A stretch of 64,000 bases of DNA from Trichosphaerium sp. ATCC 40318 (Eukaryota > Discosea > Flabellinia > Trichosidae). The notes beneath the pieces are model-generated. The model had not been told where the DNA came from and did not search any database. It was given only the letters and a program-made list of their open reading frames with translations. The number at the start of each line of letters is the position of its first letter. Positions within the stretch are counted from its first letter, which is position 1. Location of the stretch: assembly GCA_038496445.1 (NCBI GenBank), contig JALMLS010000589.1, positions 124,001 to 188,000 of the forward strand, in the 5' to 3' direction. Both the position numbers and the translations under genes were made by a program. Positions 11,901 to 23,156 of this stretch are shown one piece after another.

Positions 11901-14900
11901 GGCTGCATCTTTCACTCCTTCTGTAGCTTGTATTTCTATCTCTAGCTCTATCTCTATTTCTTCTTCGGCGCCTATTGGATGGTGCAGAGAGTTCTCGTTG
12001 GGCTTCTTTGTACTTTTTTTCCATCTCATTAACTTTTTTCATATCCAGGTGGTTTAGCGCCTCCTCTTGATTAGCATCTCCAAAGATATCAGTGCGTTGA
12101 GCTGAAAAGGTTTTAAGTGATGTGACCAGCTGAGATAGAGCTTCTTCTTCTATTTGTGGTGATGGCTGATTGCTTGATAAACGTATAAGAAGGTGTTGCA
12201 TTTCACTACCTATTACTGGCCATTCTACTTGGGAACATTCTTCATTTTTTCTTTTGCGATTAAGACGAAGAGATTCCTTTGTTATCTCATAATCAGCTTG
12301 ATTTTCATAAAATGTATCATTGAATCTATCATTTTGTTCTAAGCTAAAATGAAGCATCTTGAAAGAAAGTCAGGTAATCTTCCGGAAGGAAAAAAAAGAC
12401 CTTTTTCTTCAAAAATTACAATGGTGGACAGTTCGTATCATATTTAAGTGCAGTGAAATGTCTTTGTCAAAAGCCATTTACTACAATGTCAAGGATACAA
12501 CATTGAGATAAAAAACAGTGTACGTACTTGTTTTGCACTTCTAGACATAGATGAGAAGCTACTGCTAGAACCACCAAATCTTTTTTCAAATAACGATAAA
12601 ATAACATTCATTTTCTCTTTTTGCTCATCCAATTCTTTCTCCTTGATAGCGTCTTCTAACTGAAAGTATTCATGCCTATCATAAGGAGTTAAATAACGAC
12701 AAACAGAATCACGTGAAAAGCACGTGCTAGTCCAAAAATAAGACGAACCTCATATTAACTAAAGATTTAGGCGGAGGTACTCTGTGTTTGACGTATTGAT
12801 CAAGAGATTCAAGAACAATCATAGAAGTCAAAGAAGTAACAACGTTGAATTTCTTACTAAGTGAAATAACTTCAGCCTAAAGTAAAGAAGTACAGTAAGT
12901 AAAAAGAGAAACAAAAATGAGATGTGATATTTCTTACTTTCTTCTTTTCATCTTGATCGCTGATTTGTAGTTCCTCAATACGTTTCTGCGCCCAAGTCCT
13001 TTTAAGCGCATCGTTTATTTCACATGGAACCAATTCTTCTAATAAGCACGTCGTTGTATGCTTAACAATACCAGAGACACCATAACTAATCTTAATAGAA
13101 GCATCTACTGGCATTGAACTATCATTAACATTCGTCAACTCTATTTTCCCGGATACAATCATACTATCACCCTCAACAGGAGTACATAAACGCGGTACTA
13201 CTAAAAACACAGTTAGTAAAACAACTAGAAAAAGAGATTATCCACAGTACCGTTAAACAACCTTCCTTGATCGCATTGAATATCCATAATACTGAGAGGT
13301 TTTGTTTTGTTTGAAATTGCATTGTACAACTCATTTACACCGTTGGATGCCGTTGATGTGATAAGCGATCCTCCGCTCTTTTTAGCCCATGTTTTTAATA
13401 AAGTATCATTCACCCTAGCTCCAGTACTGCATATATACGCTGTACGAGCAAACGAAGGAATATAATTGGCTGAACCAAGAGTATTTATACCATCAGTACA
13501 AATGAGAAAAGATGTGTACTTTGTTTTAGTGTCAGAAAGTAACGGCTCAAGGCATTCAAGACATGTTCCTCCCTCGCATGGTTTCGATAAATACTAAGCA
13601 AAGTAAGTAACAATGAAGAAATATAAAGAACACTTGAGGGTGGTTGCTCAACTCCTTTGAAAGCAAAAAAAAAAGATGAAACCCTTTCTCGTACGTTTAG
13701 GACTTCATCGCTGCCACTACATATATGCTTTGCAGATAGTGATGCATTGAATGTATAAACATCAATGTCTCGTAATCCAAGGCGATCTAGGGCAACAGAA
13801 ATAATGCAAAGATCTTTTTCTGTATTGCTTCTACTTCCGGAGTTATCCCAAATTATCGCCAAGTTCATATCTGAATTTTGCATGGAGGTTGATCCTTGTG
13901 ATTTAAATTTGCTTGGTATAAGGTCTTGTATACAGAAATAAAACGATTCATCATTGTTTTCAGCGCTTGCTAACTTAGTACTTTGAAGGGGAACTATGTC
14001 TTTTGTAGAAAGCGAGATATCAATATTGCAACCAGTTAAATCAATGTTTTCCTTTGTATACGCATAAGCTTGCTTATCATCTCCTTGTTTAGAAAACTGT
14101 GACGTTATTTTATCTCTCTTAGAGGTAAAAGAGATACGTGGATGCTTCTTGGTCAAAGGGATGTGGAATAGTGTAGCAGACAAGTTAAACTTTGGTACAA
14201 TACCAGAAATAGGGATTGGTAACGACCATGTCGCTTTATATTTCTTTGTACCTACATAACGCATTAGTATAGTACTATACTATTGTAATTAGACGTCATT
14301 AAAAAAAATCAGAAAGTAGTAAGAACGGAAAGTTACAATCAACAAAATTCAATGAAAAAAACGTTTCCAAAATTTTTCTGACACCAACAATTACAACGTA
14401 CTCTCTTTGTATCCCACGGTATTTGATATTGTCAATTGTATTGTACGTTCTGCACGTGCTTTTGTTTTATTGATTTTAGTCTTAAAAACGTTACCCACTA
14501 CCTTGTCAACAAGTGCAGCTTGAGTTTTGTTGAAAGAATGTGTTTCGGTTTCAAATGCCTTTCGCGCTTTCTCTTTTTCTACTACTACAGCATCTACGAG
14601 GGTACCGTTTATATCCACGGCGTATCTGACCACTTCTGCACCTGTTGTTGAAGCGTTAACGACAAATGGTGTAAAACGTATCTATTGCTTGTAAATGTAG
14701 TCACATACCTACAACTAGCGGAAATTCGAGCTCTGCTTCAACAATTGGCTCGTTACTGTCGTTAATAAAAACAAGTTCAACGTTCGTTTCTAAAACGCTC
14801 GTCAGAAGTATAACTACGTACAAATAGCGTTACCAGCCAAGAATGAGTCTATTGTAACTTGTACAGAACACGACACGCATTTGAGTTTGCGTGTTGTACT

Positions 14901-14927
14901 ACAACAAACCAAAGAGACGTTGCTCAT
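8907..14927 (-). CDS. VIT-VWA-DUF2135 protein with RS, RGG, FG and CTD-like repeats
   Basis: About 1,650 residues in my model, with all junctions phased. The VIT domain (residues ~15-135) shows [18 protein letters not shown] and [12 protein letters not shown]. The VWA domain starts about residue 265 with MIDAS DNSGS; GGT and TDG supply the other metal-loop residues. A family-typical segment follows with [10 protein letters not shown] and [12 protein letters not shown]. An inserted disordered block then runs through an RS/SR-rich part (~750-868), RGG repeats, FG repeats (GFG, FGS) and a Lys-rich linker into about 14 YSPTSPx heptads (~1,145-1,245). The end returns to the bacterial-like layout: a helical region, then DUF2135 ([30 protein letters not shown]). 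VIT-VWA proteins are adhesion or protein-binding scaffolds, while the insert looks like a nuclear RNA/transcription scaffold. Function is inferred only. Confidence 0.8.
10330..10690 (-). repeat. 21-bp coding repeats for YSPTSPx heptads
   Basis: About fourteen tandem heptads ([35 protein letters not shown] and relatives) are encoded on the minus strand. The consensus matches the RNA polymerase II largest-subunit C-terminal domain. Flanking sequence is not RPB1. Codon use varies between units, so this is not a very recent simple expansion. Confidence 0.9.
11350..11480 (-). repeat. RGG-box coding repeats
   Basis: A run of Gly-Gly-Arg triplets ([11 protein letters not shown] pattern) is encoded by nearly identical 9-12 bp units on the minus strand, inside the VIT-VWA-DUF2135 gene. 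RGG boxes bind RNA and are arginine-methylation targets in known proteins. Confidence 0.9.
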
Positions 14928-15334
14928 ATGGTATGTGACACTTGTACTGACTAAATGAACGGAAAGTGCTTCGAAAATTCGGCTTAAGTTACTCGCTTAA
15001 CTCAACGTGTCGCTTCGTTGTATTACCTAATAGCAGCTTCCTTGCTTCGGTTTCTGTGATTAACGCTTGTTTTAAGGTGCCTAAAACCCGTGGGGTTAAC
15101 GCAAGTGTAGAGTTTTGATAGGATAGCGGTTAGTGACTCCCAGAGCGTATTAATCGCGTTTTTAAGCGTTAAACTGAACACATGCCAAATATATTAAGTT
15201 TGTGCGTATATTCTCGATGAGAAAAGACGTAAAAGCGTAACGAACGCTCACATCGCCTGAACCAAGAATGCCAAAAGGGTTTTGTCAAGTCATTCTAATT
15301 CTAGCAATTTAATCATTTTTGCTCAATCTGCGCA
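14928..15334. promoter_or_regulatory. Divergent promoter region
   Basis: This 407-bp stretch separates the minus-strand VIT-VWA gene from the plus-strand glycosyltransferase gene, so it should hold both promoters. No TATA box or operator is assigned. No coding sequence is seen. Confidence 0.45.
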
Positions 15335-17151
15335 ATGAGCGTTTTGCGTGAGCGGATCCCGAACGCACAAGACAGTGACGGCGATATTGAGGCCGTTGAG
15401 ATACAAAAGCAGGCTCCAGTTAGCAGGTAAACAGTTTTGTGTTTATTAGTACTAATATTACTTAGAGATGATCTCAAGAGATTTGTAGCATTGTTCTTAG
15501 GCTTTATAGTCATTGTAATTGTAATAGCACGGATATGGCCTCTTAGCGCAGCCGAACCTGTAGAAATAGCCAAAGAAACAATGATAGATAACGAGATTGT
15601 TGTTGGGATACTTACTGGTGGAAGGTACAATTGCAACGTTGACATTAATATTCATGCGTAAATAAGGTTATTTCCTAAGCGTAAGGACCTTTTAAAAAAT
15701 ACGTGGATGCGTCATTGGCCTCAAAGCTCAGTAGTAGTTGTAAGGTACGTAAAAACAACAAAGACCATAATATAGACGCCTGGAGATACAATTCCGCGCT
15801 TTTAGAGCGTAATAAAAACGATCATCATTAATTCTTTTCCACAGTGACGGTTTTCCGCACGGTGAGGACCTAGAAGATATAGATTATGTTGTAGCTACAG
15901 ACGACAATGGAAAACCATGGTAAGAGAGAGTCTCACGTTGCAATATTCCTTTATTACAAACCAATGTTTTGACACTTTTGAACGACTGTTTGTAACTCTT
16001 CAACGGCGTCAAAACTAAATTTAATACAGTGGTGATCGTAAAGGAGATCTTTGCTGTAAAGATATATGGCTTTATAAGCATTACTATGAAGATCCAAAGT
16101 ATAAGAATGCGTGAGTCTCTTTTCCTTTCTTATTGTCGTTACAGTCAAGTTATCAAAATTTTTTGCTCCCTTCCGGCGCTTTCATGTAGTGTGGTGTGTA
16201 TTGGAGCAGTCTAAGCAAAAAAATAACCGGTAAAATAGCTAGGGATAATCATTTTGATAACTTGAGTGCAACGGACAATTTTAAACCCCAAAAATTCTTG
16301 GTTGTATATTGATTTTTCTCTTTGTTAGAAAATGGTTTCTTCGTGTTGTAGATGATACCTGGGTGTTTAAACCAAACCTTATAAAATTCTTGGAGTCTAA
16401 GGATCCAAATGAAGTCCATTATATTGGTACGAATCGAAGTTCAATTGCTAATTTTATTTATTTTTTTCCTGCTTACTTATGAGTTTTAAAAAGGACAGCG
16501 TATGTGTTGGGAGTATGAAAGAGGTACAGCCAAACTAGGTAAATACCATCGAGAACCAGTTGATATGAAGAATGAGACATGGGAACTCGTTTGCTATGCT
16601 GATGGCGGTGCTGGTTAGTTTTTATTTTGTTCATTTTTTTCGAAGAAGAAAAGTTTGGTCGTGTTAAACTAATTGTAGTATTGTTTAGGTTGGATCATTA
16701 GCCGTAAGGTGCTTGAAGATATTAATAACAATTGGGAGAAATTCCATTATGTATGCAAACTACGTACTTGGGATGATGTCGTGTTTGGTAAGTGGCCAGA
16801 ATGTACTCAGTATACTTTTCTGGGGTTTTTTTTTGCAACTTAACTAATGCGATTACTCACGTTTTGTGTATAGGATGGCTTATGCAATTATTGTATAATG
16901 ATGATATAAGACTATGTGAATACCCTGGTCAAATGGCAATTACACAAAACGCACCAGATTTGAAACAGTGGAAGAAACCTCAGTACTTTTGTGCAAATAG
17001 GGATAAACCACTTTTATGGCATCACCCTCATCAAGGACAGAATAAGCGTCCAAAGCATGATATGGTTGAGACTGAGGCGCTATTTCATGATGAAGAAATG
17101 TATAATCATTGTAAGACATTAGATCGAGCAAGAGGCAAAAAATCAGCTTAG
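15335..17151 (+). CDS. Fringe-like glycosyltransferase (GT31), type II membrane
   Basis: Exons join in phase from the ATG at 15335 to the TAG at 17149-17151, giving about 359 residues. Domain order: a short cytoplasmic tail, a signal anchor at ~37-54 (FVALFLGFIVIVIVIARIW), then the lumenal catalytic domain. Family marks are KNTWMRHWP, the acidic metal motif in LRVVDDTWVFKP (DxD-equivalent DDT, about residue 169) and the GGAG loop in YADGGAGWIISRKVLE. These are typical of Fringe/core-1 beta-1,3-glycosyltransferases, which act in the Golgi on O-linked glycans using UDP-sugars. Donor and acceptor cannot be told from sequence. Given the Pro/Thr-rich secreted proteins next door, O-glycan extension is a reasonable but unproven role. 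Confidence 0.8.
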
Positions 17152-17362
17152 ATCACGTGGTACCAACTGAAAACCGTTTTTTTGGTTGCTACAAATAACA
17201 AAAAGAAAAAAAGTCAATAAAAATCTTTAAATTACAAAAATCGACAGTTTCGCTATTTAAGGATTATAAGGCAGTTTTTCAAGGTGTTGTGTTAGTGTAC
17301 GATGTGTTTTTTTGTTTGTTTATTACGTTTATGTGTTTTCTGATGTTATTTGTAGTGTTTTT

Positions 17363-19163
17363 ATGTCACAATACGATTTAAATGCTTCTAGTATAATCAA
17401 CTTACCTGTATTGGCTTTAACCGCCATATTTTCTTTTTTACCAGCTCGTGATGCGTATGAGTGCGTTTTCGTTTGTAAATGTGCGTTATATTACCAAACC
17501 GAGTCGATTTAGTCGTTTTGGCAGCTATTAAAACATAATAGCTTGGAGCTGGCTTGCTGATGATAACAGCGTATGGAAACAAATATACGCAGCGGAAATA
17601 GGCTTTGCAGACCCTTTGCTGTCTTACCAGCTCACCACAAACCCAGGTCGGTTCAAAAAAGTAAAAGCAATCAACGACTTACTTTTGCACTACAGAGTCA
17701 CAACGGTGGGCAGAGTTAACACAACGATCAGTTTGTAAGCGTTTATAATATTTTTACTGACACGTCGCGATGAAAGAATAATTTGTTTTATAGCCACCAG
17801 AGATGCTTGGTGTAAAGTATGGACTGATGGAAAGAGAGCTCGCTCAGAGCCTCTCCCTTCGTTGAAATTCGAAACTGTTTATCCATGCTCTGGATATGAC
17901 AATAAAGGATTGATCTATGTTGTTGGTGGTAGAACAACAGCGACTAGTACGTGATACTAATTTTTGAAAAAAAAATGTTGTCAATTATTTGACGTTTGCT
18001 AACACGTGAATTTTTGTAGCTCATCCGCGTCCGCTTTTTCAAGTATATGATACGAATACTGGGCAATTACTGTCACGTACAATAAATGAACTTATAGAGG
18101 GGAAATGAAGTTAACATACCTTTAGGCAATCCAAAGGAATTTGCACCTGTTTGTGTCTATGCAGGTGTTAATTGTGTCTCTTTGCCTCATAAGCGAAAGT
18201 TGCTTTTTATTGGTGGTCAAGACTTATCACGTGGGCCTCATAAGTTATCTAATGATGTATATATGTTTGATACAGATAATTGGACATGGACGACTATACA
18301 AACCAACGGAGACACATTTAAACATAGGTATGCGTTTAACCTTCTTTTTGCTAAATCCTTGACTTTCATCCAAGAGCATGGTCTTCCTCGACATTAGTTG
18401 GTAATGAAGTCTGGGTATTTGGAGGAGGTATGCTATGTTACTTGAATGTGCTTTAAACGAATATTAGGTGGATTCTCTCCTGACTGGAATCAACAGTGCT
18501 TGTACAACGAACTATCCGTGCTTAATTTAGACACTATGACTTGGAGAATTATTGAAACAAAGTACGTTTTGCGTCACTCCTTTCAACCTCTTCACTATCT
18601 GACACCATTTTTTAATTATAGAGGAGATCCACCTGCACCAAGAGCTGGTCATACAGCAGGATTTGATGGTGTTGAGAATCTTATAATCTGTGCTGGAGGA
18701 AATCTAGGAGGTTCAGAAATCTGGAGTAATACTTATTATTTCAACACGCGAACATTGACGTGGAAGAAAGTAGTTATACCTTCTGTATCTTATAATCCTC
18801 CTGCAGTTGGTAGCGCAGGTGGTCACGTGTTTCCAGGTGGTTACTATGTAACACTATGCGGGTGGCTTGGTCTTGGTAATTTGGGGAATTATGGTCTTCA
18901 TCCTCGTATGGAGGTATTTGATATGCGTAATAATCAATGGAAAGCATGTATAGGACCATTGGAGGAACCAATGTACGCTTTTTTTAAAACACGTGATTTT
19001 TTTGAAAGAGTTAATTTGGTTCGTTTCTCGAAGGCTTTTTTTCGCTTATAGTATTATTAGGAGTTCTTTTACGTCTTGCCTTTACCGGGGACGATGGTAT
19101 GTATTTGGAGGATCTACTGATTGCGAACAGCTTTCTCGTTTTGCGTGTTATTTAACACCATAG
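17363..19163 (+). CDS. F-box/kelch protein
   Basis: The ATG is at 17363 and the TAG at 19161-19163, with about eight short introns. The N-terminus (IINLPVLALTAIFSFLPARD) and the following SWLADDNSVWKQIY form a standard F-box. Five or so kelch-type blades follow, with motifs such as GLIYVVGGRTT, KLLFIGGQDLS, VYMFDTDNWTW, PRAGHTAGFDG, AGGNLGGSEI and RGRWYVFGGST. Kelch propellers bind substrates of SCF ligases, and this protein fits such an adaptor. A long intron at the first junction is uncertain: the exact join between the first and second exon near 17,470-17,550 has alternatives. Overall architecture is clear. Confidence 0.8.
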
Positions 19164-19404
19164 CTACGTAAACATATTTTCTTTGTACATAAAAAAAAAG
19201 TTACATTACATATTTTTTTTTGTCTTTTTCGCTTTGTTTTGGTGTTGATAATCAAAAGGTTTTATTTGTTTTTTATCTTGGTATATTTTATATATCAGGA
19301 GAAAATATAGGTAGATGGCAGTTTATTTTGTTATTTTGGGGTATGTACATTCTTTTTTTTTCAAACAAACTGCGTTACTAAAAATACAACTTGGTTTTTT
19401 TTTC

Positions 19405-20430
19405 TTATCCTTGAGATTCTCCTTCTTCTATGGTAAGCAAACGACGTTGTTTTCCAATTAAAATATCGAAATGTTCTAGAGTATCTCTTCTGGATAGTTC
19501 CTGTTGAATACCTTCAGGCCAAGAGCCTTCAAGGCTATCTACAAACTCAGGGAATATTTCATACTGAAGTTGTTTTTTAACTTCTGCACGTGCTTCTAAA
19601 AAAAAAAAAGTAAATACCGCGTTCAGGAATTTACATAAATTCAAAAGGAAAGTTTCGTACCATCGAAAAGATCCTTATCAAAGCTGTTAGAACTTGTTGG
19701 TGATGCTATTTTTTCTATTATTGCCTAATAATAGCGTCAAAAAGATGAAAAAATTTATATATCCAAAACGTACCTCTCTTGCTAATCCTGTTATATTTAC
19801 AACACAACCGTCGTCTTCAGGAGCTATATACAATGACAATATGCGTTCCGCTCGTAATTGACGGGCTCTTGAGCTATCTGTTTTTCTGTACAGTTCTATA
19901 ACAAAAACGTAAGTTTGGAGTCAAAAAATTTTGAATTTGAAAACTCTATTATAACTGCAACACGTGTTGCTGTTGTGGCAACGCAAACGGTCAAAAAAAA
20001 AAGCCCAAAACTAATTAAGAGTATCGTACCTGCTTCAACTAGGAACGAGAGACTTTCGCTAACGTATCGTTTATAGCAGAAATCGCGAAATCCAACAAAA
20101 ACTGTATCATCTTCTCCGCCAAAAACATCTTCCCACTCAGGGTCTCCAACCTTATTCTTTAGGCCAATGGTGATAGCAGCAGGCGCGGAGCTAACAAAAA
20201 TAAGCAACTGGATAAAAACTTTGTAGAGGTAAAAAAAGATCCGTACAGTCGCCTGACTTTCTTCAATTGTACATTATCCTCTCGTAGAGACTGGTAAGGT
20301 TTATTACGACCTCGAGCACTCTTTCTTCTAGCTCTCTTTGAAATAGAACCTAATAACAATGGTCAACAGGAGGAGAACTATTACAACTAATAAAAAGTGT
20401 ATGCTCACGTGCTATTTTTCCCAGCTTCAT
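19405..20430 (-). CDS. RGS-domain protein
   Basis: The start is the ATG at 20430 (MKLGKIARSISKRARRKSARG, a basic head); the stop is at 19407-19405. Several introns of 50-90 bp interrupt it, giving about 225 residues. The core matches the RGS fold: FRDFCYKRYVSESLSFLVEAELYR, an AERILSLYI segment, VNITGLAREAI, then SFDKDLFDEARAEVKKQLQ and YEIFPEFVDSL, in the usual order of helices. RGS proteins speed GTP hydrolysis on G-alpha subunits, shutting down heptahelical receptor signalling. The basic N-terminus may bind membrane lipids. A seven-transmembrane protein is encoded elsewhere in the window (46945-48429), though nothing links the two. Domain assignment is confident; partner is unknown. Confidence 0.8.
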
Positions 20431-21938
20431 TGCGTGTTTATGTCGTTTGTTGATGTTATAATGATTTATTAACGTGCCGCTAAACCGGAGATTATTGTGC
20501 AGTTTTTGTTACATAGAGTAATAACACAAACACACGTGTGTACGTCTGATTCCTGCGATCCCGAAACGCCTGTTATCATAACGAATTAGCTAAAAACTAG
20601 CAAAATTCTCCGTTTTGAATTCCTTGGGGTATGAGTCTTAGGTTCCTTGGCATTTTTTCTATTGTAAAAGTCTTTTTGAGGTTTGGTTTAAAATCAGACT
20701 TGATGTCTCGGATTCTGCAGTGTAATTCTTCTGACGTATGTGACACCCGTCTTTAAGATGTTTTAAATCGAGGACGTAAGCGGAAAAAATAATTGCGGAC
20801 ACGTGCGCAGAAAGTTAGTTTTAGAAATAGAACTGTAAAAGTTTATTACGAGACATATCACAAAACAATTGGAATAATATACCACCCTGTGTGAACGATT
20901 TTGAATATTTACAATAAACTAATTGCTTTGTTCTGTCAGTAACAAAAGAAAACTGCTAATTGTCCGTTTCGGATAGTTGTGTTGGAGACATTCAATATTT
21001 GTTGTGTAGTTTTTAATAAATAAGCTCTAAAAGTCTCCCGGCATGAACTACTAGCTAGTAAACTGGATTCTACCCAAGTTATGATTAGAGAAGTGATAAT
21101 TTCTTCGAAGTATATTGCTGGTAGTCCTCCATTGGTTACGGTTTGCTTCAAAGCAAACTCAGGATGGTTTATCCGAGTTGTTCAGAATTTGAAACTGTAA
21201 ATTGTTTACTATGCTATGTATATCATCAAATGTTGTGCAAACCTATGAGCAGCACTCACAGCATTATAGCATGTTAACATCCATGTGAGCCTTGAAGTTG
21301 GCCATTGTGTCTGGAAACAACAGCCTCAATTTAATATTTAACCTGTTCGAAACCTAGACAGTGACAGCACATTGAACAGGAATTGGAGATAAAATTTCAC
21401 AAAGCTTCGACAATCTATGTTACATCCGTTAACAGTAACGCAAAGGTAAATTGAAATATCTATGATGCTAGTTGAGCTTTTCCGAGGAGTACTTTTGGAC
21501 TTTAATACGAGAACTAATTACGCTTTGATCTTGTATTTCTTTCCATAATACCTTTTGAAAATTAAACGCAAGTCCACGTTACATTCACACTTAGTGTTCA
21601 AAGAAACTGGTTGCTGTTGAGGCCTCCTTGGCAGATACTAAACTCTCTATGTTGGATAACCAGACATTCTACTTAATAAGAGCCGACTACTGGCTCAGAG
21701 CCACGAGTTCAGAAAGGAATTGTAACAGTTGCTAAATATTATCAGAAAAATACTTGCTTTTGTAATGGTACTCATCTAATGAACCAAAATACCCTACATA
21801 CTACACGGAATAGGTAGTTTGTAAACACATTTTAAGCACACGTGACCCAGCTTTAAGTGTCAAAGTGAAACTGTAATTCAAGGTTGTTTTTTTTTTCGGA
21901 TTTCAGAAAAGTTCTAAACTGTTTTCAAACAAGGTAAA
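20431..21938. other. Long intergenic stretch, no supported gene
   Basis: About 1.5 kb with only short open frames. The best, near 20,936-21,151 on the minus strand, begins at TTG and has no ATG or family signature. CACGTG palindromes occur near 20405 (inside the neighbour), 20533, 20800 and 21839. It may contain decayed sequence, but I see no clear relic. Confidence 0.4.
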
Positions 21939-22895
21939 ATGACAACTAAGCGCATCACACGTGTTAACACTCTTATCTCGGAAGCCAAAGAGTTGTTTTC
22001 GCTGCCTATAGAGATACTACAGAGTATTATCGTCAATAACGGCCTTTCATGGCAAGATTTAGCTTCTCTACAACAATCAAACCATTTTATGGATGATGTG
22101 ATACGACACGACTCAGATTACATTTATCGACAATTGTACCATCAGAAATGGGGAACTGACGCCGAAGAAATAGAGTCTACTGTCCACCAACATGTTGTGA
22201 GAGATTTCCAATATCAACAGTCCATTGTCCCCAGTTACATGCTAGTAAGTAATCAAATGATGCCATCAACAATGTACAATGTTAAACCAGTCACGTGGAA
22301 AGAGAAGTATCAAAACAAACTTGTTCCAAACGTCATCGCAGAGTTAAGTTGTGACACGAAACATGTTTACAAAGGACAAACAGTAACATTCACACTAACA
22401 CTTGAGAATATTGGTAAAACAGAAGAGATGGTATACCTTGGTAGTGCACCAAGTGTTGATGAATATCATTTTATTGAAGGTGGTGGTGCTGTTTATATTT
22501 GGAAACCTCTTGTCAGCAATCCAGATGGGTTGCTCAACAATTACAAGATCAAACACTACCTACCTGGATCTTTTGATGCGGAAACACTTGACTTTAATCA
22601 TAAACTGAAACCAGGAGATAGACATACTTTTCAAATACCATTACTGTTTGACAAATATAAGCCAAGAGGATATGGATATCCTCAGGCATCTTATGGTACA
22701 CTATCTCTTCAGGGCAAAACCTCTGAAGTTTACGTTGCTTGCAATGAAACACCAGATGTGTTTCCTCTTCAAGTATTTGTAAATGTCTTTACTTTGAGGG
22801 AGCCACAAAAAGGTCCTTTTGGTACTATTTTTGGACATTGTTCAGTAGTTACAAGCAATGTTGTAAACCTTACAATGTACAAGACATCAAAATAA
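21939..22895 (+). CDS. F-box protein with Ig-like beta-sandwich domain
   Basis: A single exon of 318 residues. LFSLPIEILQSIIVNNGLSW begins an F-box-like segment that continues to YIYRQLYHQKWG. A linker contains VTWKEKYQNKLVPN. A beta-rich C-terminal domain follows: VIAELSCDTKHVYKGQTVTF, LTLENIGKTEEMV, then a late strand region before TPDVFPLQVFVN. That second part resembles an Ig-like/BsuPI-type sandwich, from pattern only. A full paralogue lies at 48922-49770, and decayed copies lie at 44480-44698 and 57455-57530. It probably serves as a substrate adaptor. Lack of introns is unusual beside the conserved genes here and suggests a recently spreading family. Confidence 0.75.
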   Translation: MTTKRITRVNTLISEAKELFSLPIEILQSIIVNNGLSWQDLASLQQSNHFMDDVIRHDSDYIYRQLYHQKWGTDAEEIESTVHQHVVRDFQYQQSIVPSYMLVSNQMMPSTMYNVKPVTWKEKYQNKLVPNVIAELSCDTKHVYKGQTVTFTLTLENIGKTEEMVYLGSAPSVDEYHFIEGGGAVYIWKPLVSNPDGLLNNYKIKHYLPGSFDAETLDFNHKLKPGDRHTFQIPLLFDKYKPRGYGYPQASYGTLSLQGKTSEVYVACNETPDVFPLQVFVNVFTLREPQKGPFGTIFGHCSVVTSNVVNLTMYKTSK

Positions 22896-22985
22896 ATGTT
22901 TTTCAACCGTTACAACAATACTGGCTTTGAATGTTGTACAAACGTTCCAAAGACCTTACTGGCTCTTCAGTAACATGAAAGCATA

Positions 22986-23076
22986 GCTCTGAAAGGTGTT
23001 GAAGTCGTATTGACCTCTATGCCGTGAATGCACTAGATGAAGGTATTAAAGCATTTCAAGGGTAAAAATCGTGAGG
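22986..23076 (+). pseudogene. Relic of F-box/LRR family repeat
   Basis: Two frames together read ALKGVEVVLTSMP and then NALDEGIKAFQG. These are one decayed unit of the ITDEGIKALKGVHTI-type leucine-rich repeat found intact at 52461-53567. A frameshift and stop separate the pieces. No start or flanking F-box remains. Confidence 0.55.
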
Positions 23077-23156
23077 CACACTGAAGTTAAGTCTCAGTAG
23101 TATTCTGACTTATTACATTCCTAATTTGCTTATTCCGCAAGTACACACAACCAAAT

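Noticed and set aside
20936-21151. 71-codon minus-strand frame
   Set aside because: It begins at TTG, has no upstream ATG and shows no family signature.
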